A stretch of DNA of 64,000 nucleotides from Roseiarcus sp963753135 (GTDB lineage Bacteria; Pseudomonadota; Alphaproteobacteria; Rhizobiales; Beijerinckiaceae), in contig CAVWBA010000018.1 in the NCBI GenBank assembly GCA_963753135.1, forward strand, positions 1-64,000, in the 5' to 3' direction. Each line of letters begins with the position of its first letter. The stretch's first letter is position 1. A program made the position numbers and the translations under genes. The notes below the pieces were generated by a model. It searched no databases and was not told the origin of the DNA. It saw only the letters and a list, made by a program, of their open reading frames with translations. Below, piece after piece: positions 60,817-64,000 of this stretch.

Positions 60817-61689
60817 TCAGTAACTTGCTAGGACGGGGCGTTCAAGCTCGCTTGCGAGTGCTCGCATATCCGCCCAGGCAAATCGTTTGTGCGCGGGTTG
60901 CCGCAACAGGAAAGCCGGATGGAGCATAGCGAGCGCGCGGATGTCGCGCCCGGTTGGGCGGGAATAAGTGAACCAAGAGCCACGCGCGCGCATAATCCCC
61001 TTCCGGACACCCAATATTGTGTGAGTCGCCGACGCGCCAAGACAAACAAGGTATTCTGGATCCGCTAGGTGGATCTGTCGCTCAATGAAAGGGAGACACA
61101 TCTGCGTCTCCTGAAGAGTCGGGGTTCGGTTGCCTGGTGGTCGCCACGGAACTACATTCGCGATGTAAACCTTCTGTCGATCTAGTCCGATCGTGCTCAG
61201 CATGCGATCTAGCAGTTGCCCCGCTCTCCCAACGAATGGGCGCCCGATTCGATCTTCACCCTCCCCAGGGGCCTCGCCGATAAACATTATCCGTGAGCCA
61301 GGGACGCCGTCCGCGAACACAAGTTGCGTCGCCGTCCGCTTGAGCGTACACCCGTCGAATTCCGCCATGATTGCTCGCAGCATTTCCAGGTCAGTCGCCG
61401 CTTGCGCGAGCGCGCGAGCCGAAGTCTCCGAGGTGTCGGGCGGCTTGGCGCCGCCGGCGTCTTGAGGCGCGGGGGATCCTGTTTCTGATGCGGCCTGCGA
61501 AGACAGGCGCATTAGCTCCGGCGCGCGCGACGCGTCGCGCGCGCCGTTTCCGGTCACACTGTCGGTGAAACGATTATGCGGCGTATCATCAAGCGTATCG
61601 GTGACGCCAACTCGAATCCACCATTGGAGCGACTCGATCGTCTCGGGCGAACCGAGTTGAAGGTCGATGGGATCCTTTGTCGAAGCCAT
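60817..61689 (-). CDS. uracil-DNA glycosylase, family 4 (UdgA)
   Basis: Removes uracil from DNA; 290 residues with an N-terminal extension of ~110 residues of low conservation (rich in Ala, Ser, Pro). Core motifs: GCTLKRTATQLVFADGVPGS, GEAPGEGEDRIGRPFVGRAG, NVVPWRPPGNRTPTLQE, FIERQIHLADPEYLVCLGAS and LHPAFLLRQPAHKRFAWADM. Iron-sulfur cysteines in FDGCTLKRT, MCLPF and VCLGAS positions are seen. Divergent from the ETF-QO gene, the usual order in Hyphomicrobiales. Confidence 0.9.
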   Translation of the reverse strand: MASTKDPIDLQLGSPETIESLQWWIRVGVTDTLDDTPHNRFTDSVTGNGARDASRAPELMRLSSQAASETGSPAPQDAGGAKPPDTSETSARALAQAATDLEMLRAIMAEFDGCTLKRTATQLVFADGVPGSRIMFIGEAPGEGEDRIGRPFVGRAGQLLDRMLSTIGLDRQKVYIANVVPWRPPGNRTPTLQETQMCLPFIERQIHLADPEYLVCLGASATHTILGVRKGIMRARGSWFTYSRPTGRDIRALAMLHPAFLLRQPAHKRFAWADMRALASELERPVLASY

Positions 61690-61833
61690 TTGGTCCGCCT
61701 GAGCTAAGCGCTTGCGCGGCTGCGCGGAGACAAATTATCATATCGAGCCTTGAACGGCGCCGCGCGAGGATTCGGCTGGTCAAGGAAAAGCGCAAAGCTG
61801 TTGCGCGCCTCAGCCCTGATGGCGAAAGGGACA

Positions 61834-63510
61834 ATGACCCTAGAGTCGACATTGCCCGCGCGGGAATCGATGCATTACGACGTCGTGATCGTCGGCGCGG
61901 GGCCCGCTGGCTTGGCCGCGGCCATCCGTCTCAAATCCTTGAACCCCGACATCTCTGTCGTCGTCGTGGAAAAGGGCTCGACGGTCGGGGCGCATATCCT
62001 CTCAGGAGCTGTCATCGATCCGATTGGGCTTGACCGGCTCACGCCCGAATGGCGCTCGGATCCGGAATGCCCGCTCAAAACTCAGGTGGCTATCGATCAA
62101 TTCTACTATCTCACCGAGACGCGAGCGGCGCCGCTGCCCAATTGGGCGATGCCGAAATTGATGAGCAATCACGGCAATTTCATCGGCTCACTGGGCGCAG
62201 TCGCGCGATGGCTCGGGGCGCGCGCCGAGACGCTGGGGGTCGAGATCTATCCGGGCTTTGCGGCGACGGAGCTGTTGTATGGCGACAAAGGCGAGGTCGT
62301 AGGCATTGCGACCGGCGACATGGGCGTCGACCGCGAGGGTCGCCCGAAGCCGGGCTTCACGCGGGGGATGGAGCTTTTCGGCAAGTATGTGCTGCTCGCG
62401 GAGGGGGCGCGAGGGTCCCTCTCGAAACAGGCGGTCGCCCGCTACAGTCTGGATTCCGCCGGCGGGCCTCAGAAGTATGGAATCGGTCTCAAAGAACTGT
62501 GGCAGGTCTCCGAGGACCATTTTTCGCCCGGCCTTGTTCAGCATACTTTTGGCTGGCCGTTGTCAAAAGGCGCGAGCGGTGGCTCATTTGTCTATCATTA
62601 CGGCGACCGGCTGGTTTCGGTCGGATTTGTGGTCCATCTCAATTACGAGAACCCAACACTCTCTCCATTCGATGAGTTTCAGCGCTTTAAGACGCATCCG
62701 CTGATACGTGGGACCTTTGCCGGAGGAAAGCGGATAGCCTATGGGGCGCGCGTCATAGCGTCCGGGGGCTGGCAGTCGGCGCCTAAATTGGTCTTTCCCG
62801 GAGGGGCCTTGATCGGCTGCTCGGCGGGTTTTGTGAATTTTGCCCGCATAAAGGGGTCTCACAACGCGATCCTGTCGGGAATGCTAGCCGCAGAGAAGGC
62901 GCGTGAGGCGCTGGCGGCGGGTCGGGCCAATGACGAACTGAGCGACTACGAAAGCTCTTGGCGCGACTCGGACATCGGCCGCGACCTTTACAGGGTTCGT
63001 AATGTCAAACCGCTCTGGTCACGATTCGGTCTTGGCCTGGGTGTCGGGCTTGGCGGTTTCGATATGTGGACGAACGAGTTGTTCAACGCCTCGATTTTCG
63101 GCACGCTTAAGCACGGCAAGCCGGACAGCGAAACTCTGAAGCCGATATCCGAGGTCGTCCCCATCGTCTACCCGAAGCCTGACGCTGTATTAACGTTCGA
63201 CAAACTGTCTTCCGTCTATCTTTCCAACACAAATCACGAAGAGGATCAGCCCATTCATCTTCGGCTGCATGATCCCGACGTCCCAATCCGTGACAATCTC
63301 CCACGGTTCGGGGAGCCGGCGCGCCTTTACTGCCCGGCTGGGGTGTACGAAGTCGTTTACGCGAACGAGGCGAGTCGCGCAGACCCACGCTTTGTCATCA
63401 ACGCGCAGAATTGCGTCCATTGCAAAACTTGCGACATCAAGGACCCGGCCAAAAACATAGAGTGGGTCCCGCCGGAAGGCGGGGGCGGACCGAACTATCC
63501 GGATATGTAG
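61834..63510 (+). CDS. electron transfer flavoprotein-ubiquinone oxidoreductase
   Basis: Membrane-bound FAD/4Fe-4S enzyme that passes electrons from ETF (fed by acyl-CoA dehydrogenases) to ubiquinone, 558 residues. FAD motif YDVVIVGAGPAGLAAAIRL; GAHILSGAVIDPIGL; GIGLKELWQVSEDHFSPGLV; GCSAGFVNFARIKGSHNAIL; C-terminal iron-sulfur ligands in LYCPAGVYEV and NAQNCVHCKTCDIKDP, ending PPEGGGGPNYPDM. ATG 61834 is favoured by the upstream GAAAGGG; ATG 61819 is possible. It serves the acyl-CoA dehydrogenase encoded at 15.1 kb among others. Confidence 0.92.
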   Translation: MTLESTLPARESMHYDVVIVGAGPAGLAAAIRLKSLNPDISVVVVEKGSTVGAHILSGAVIDPIGLDRLTPEWRSDPECPLKTQVAIDQFYYLTETRAAPLPNWAMPKLMSNHGNFIGSLGAVARWLGARAETLGVEIYPGFAATELLYGDKGEVVGIATGDMGVDREGRPKPGFTRGMELFGKYVLLAEGARGSLSKQAVARYSLDSAGGPQKYGIGLKELWQVSEDHFSPGLVQHTFGWPLSKGASGGSFVYHYGDRLVSVGFVVHLNYENPTLSPFDEFQRFKTHPLIRGTFAGGKRIAYGARVIASGGWQSAPKLVFPGGALIGCSAGFVNFARIKGSHNAILSGMLAAEKAREALAAGRANDELSDYESSWRDSDIGRDLYRVRNVKPLWSRFGLGLGVGLGGFDMWTNELFNASIFGTLKHGKPDSETLKPISEVVPIVYPKPDAVLTFDKLSSVYLSNTNHEEDQPIHLRLHDPDVPIRDNLPRFGEPARLYCPAGVYEVVYANEASRADPRFVINAQNCVHCKTCDIKDPAKNIEWVPPEGGGGPNYPDM

Positions 63511-63651
63511 CTGTGGCGCAAAATCGCCGTTTTCGACTGTCAGCGAGAGATCCAGCAAGGATGCTCATTTCGTTCGTCACAGAGGACAGGGCGGGTTCCT
63601 TGTCGGCGCGCAAGCCTGCTCGCTGACTAACATTGCGGGAAATCGTAAGAC

Positions 63652-64000
63652 ATGCAGTGCCGGACTCAACATTGGACACGACGGGTCGCCGTTTTGTTGG
63701 CTTGCCTTTTGTCAGTATCCGGCGGCGCGTTGGCCGCAGCTGTCCAGACTGACTCCGGATCGGAAAAGCTCGAAATTGGCGGTAGCCCACCCGGAAATTA
63801 TCTTTCGGCTCTTATCGCCAGCGCCGATCGGGACACGCCCGCAGCCGAAGTCTATTACCGGGAAGCCCTCCGAGCCGATCCTCGAAATCCCGATCTGCTC
63901 GAACGCGCCTTCGCTGCGGCTCTGTCGAACGGGGACGAATCGAGCGCCAGCTCGCTTGGCGAACGGCTCCTTACGCGCGATCCCAACAACAACCTCGCGC
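63652..64000 (+). CDS. exported tetratricopeptide-repeat protein (3' end outside window)
   Basis: N-terminal 116 codons of a TPR protein. A signal peptide (WTRRVAVLLACLLSVSGGAL, cleavage near LAA-AV, residue ~30) is followed by NYLSALIASADRDTPAAEVY, YYREALRADPRNPDLLERAF and SLGERLLTRDPNNNLA, TPR-like helices. It lies 141 bases after ETF-QO on the same strand, as in other Hyphomicrobiales. The frame stays open to the window end. Confidence 0.75.
   Translation, partial: MQCRTQHWTRRVAVLLACLLSVSGGALAAAVQTDSGSEKLEIGGSPPGNYLSALIASADRDTPAAEVYYREALRADPRNPDLLERAFAAALSNGDESSASSLGERLLTRDPNNNLA

Overview
The window is a GC-rich bacterial chromosome segment, most likely from an alphaproteobacterium of the order Hyphomicrobiales (Rhizobiales). 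The pointers are the lptM-lysA-TIGR02302 (DUF4175) run, DUF2852 and DUF6582 proteins, an alphaproteobacterial Tad/Cpa pilus cluster, a UdgA / ETF-ubiquinone oxidoreductase / TPR neighbourhood, glycine-rich small exported proteins, and intergenic palindromic repeats of the kind common in that order. I cannot fix the family; a Beijerinckiaceae/Methylocystaceae-type organism is a guess. No rRNA, tRNA, CRISPR array, transposase or phage gene was recognised.

Layout. 0-3 kb: a frameshifted GFA protein, a PEP-CTERM GDSL esterase, and a TetR-type regulator followed by DUF2852, each preceded by a matching palindromic operator. 3.4-7.7 kb: lptM-like lipoprotein, lysA, TIGR02302 protein. 7.9-11.5 kb: acyl-CoA ligase, PduO-type cobalamin adenosyltransferase, anmK carrying an in-frame palindromic element. 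11.5-16.3 kb: two glycine-rich exported paralogues, then valine-catabolism genes (3-hydroxyisobutyrate dehydrogenase, isobutyryl-CoA dehydrogenase) around a TSUP transporter. 16.4-21.2 kb: a complete CUT1-type ABC importer. 21.4-30.2 kb: Tlde1-domain protein, TTC38-like TPR protein, two SDRs, MFS transporter, small proteins, a 2-hydroxyacid dehydrogenase. 30.3-39.7 kb: recF, an AT-richer interval with a HigB/XRE toxin-antitoxin pair, yqgE, redox proteins, a small cysteine-rich exported protein, cobT, an O-methyltransferase, kdgT, aroQ. 39.7-49.6 kb: small lipoproteins, ABM protein, aldehyde dehydrogenase, MetE-like enzyme, tRNA deaminase, RluB with a very long basic tail, rsmD, a tartrate/D-malate dehydrogenase-type enzyme, NDH-2. 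50-59.1 kb: Tad/Cpa pilus locus on the minus strand (flp, cpaA, then cpaBCDEF-tadBC). 59.5-64 kb: a UdgX-type enzyme coupled to a tiny membrane protein, DUF2188 protein, UdgA, ETF-QO, and the start of a TPR protein.

Two features cut across the window. First, about fifteen otherwise conserved reading frames are each broken by one base, often at short homopolymers, with the correct continuation in a neighbouring frame. I read most of these as sequence error rather than gene decay; several split genes (cobT, ndh, tadC, kdgT, peroxiredoxin) should be treated as one gene each. Second, at least four families of intergenic inverted-repeat elements lie between genes, mostly at 3' ends; one lies inside anmK and lengthens the protein, and one abuts the yqgE stop codon.

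I did not find a clearly new multi-gene system. The strongest leads are the twin-operator TetR/DUF2852 unit with a possibly leaderless regulator mRNA, the in-frame palindromic element in anmK, and udgX coupled to a small membrane protein about 1.3 kb from a second uracil-DNA glycosylase.
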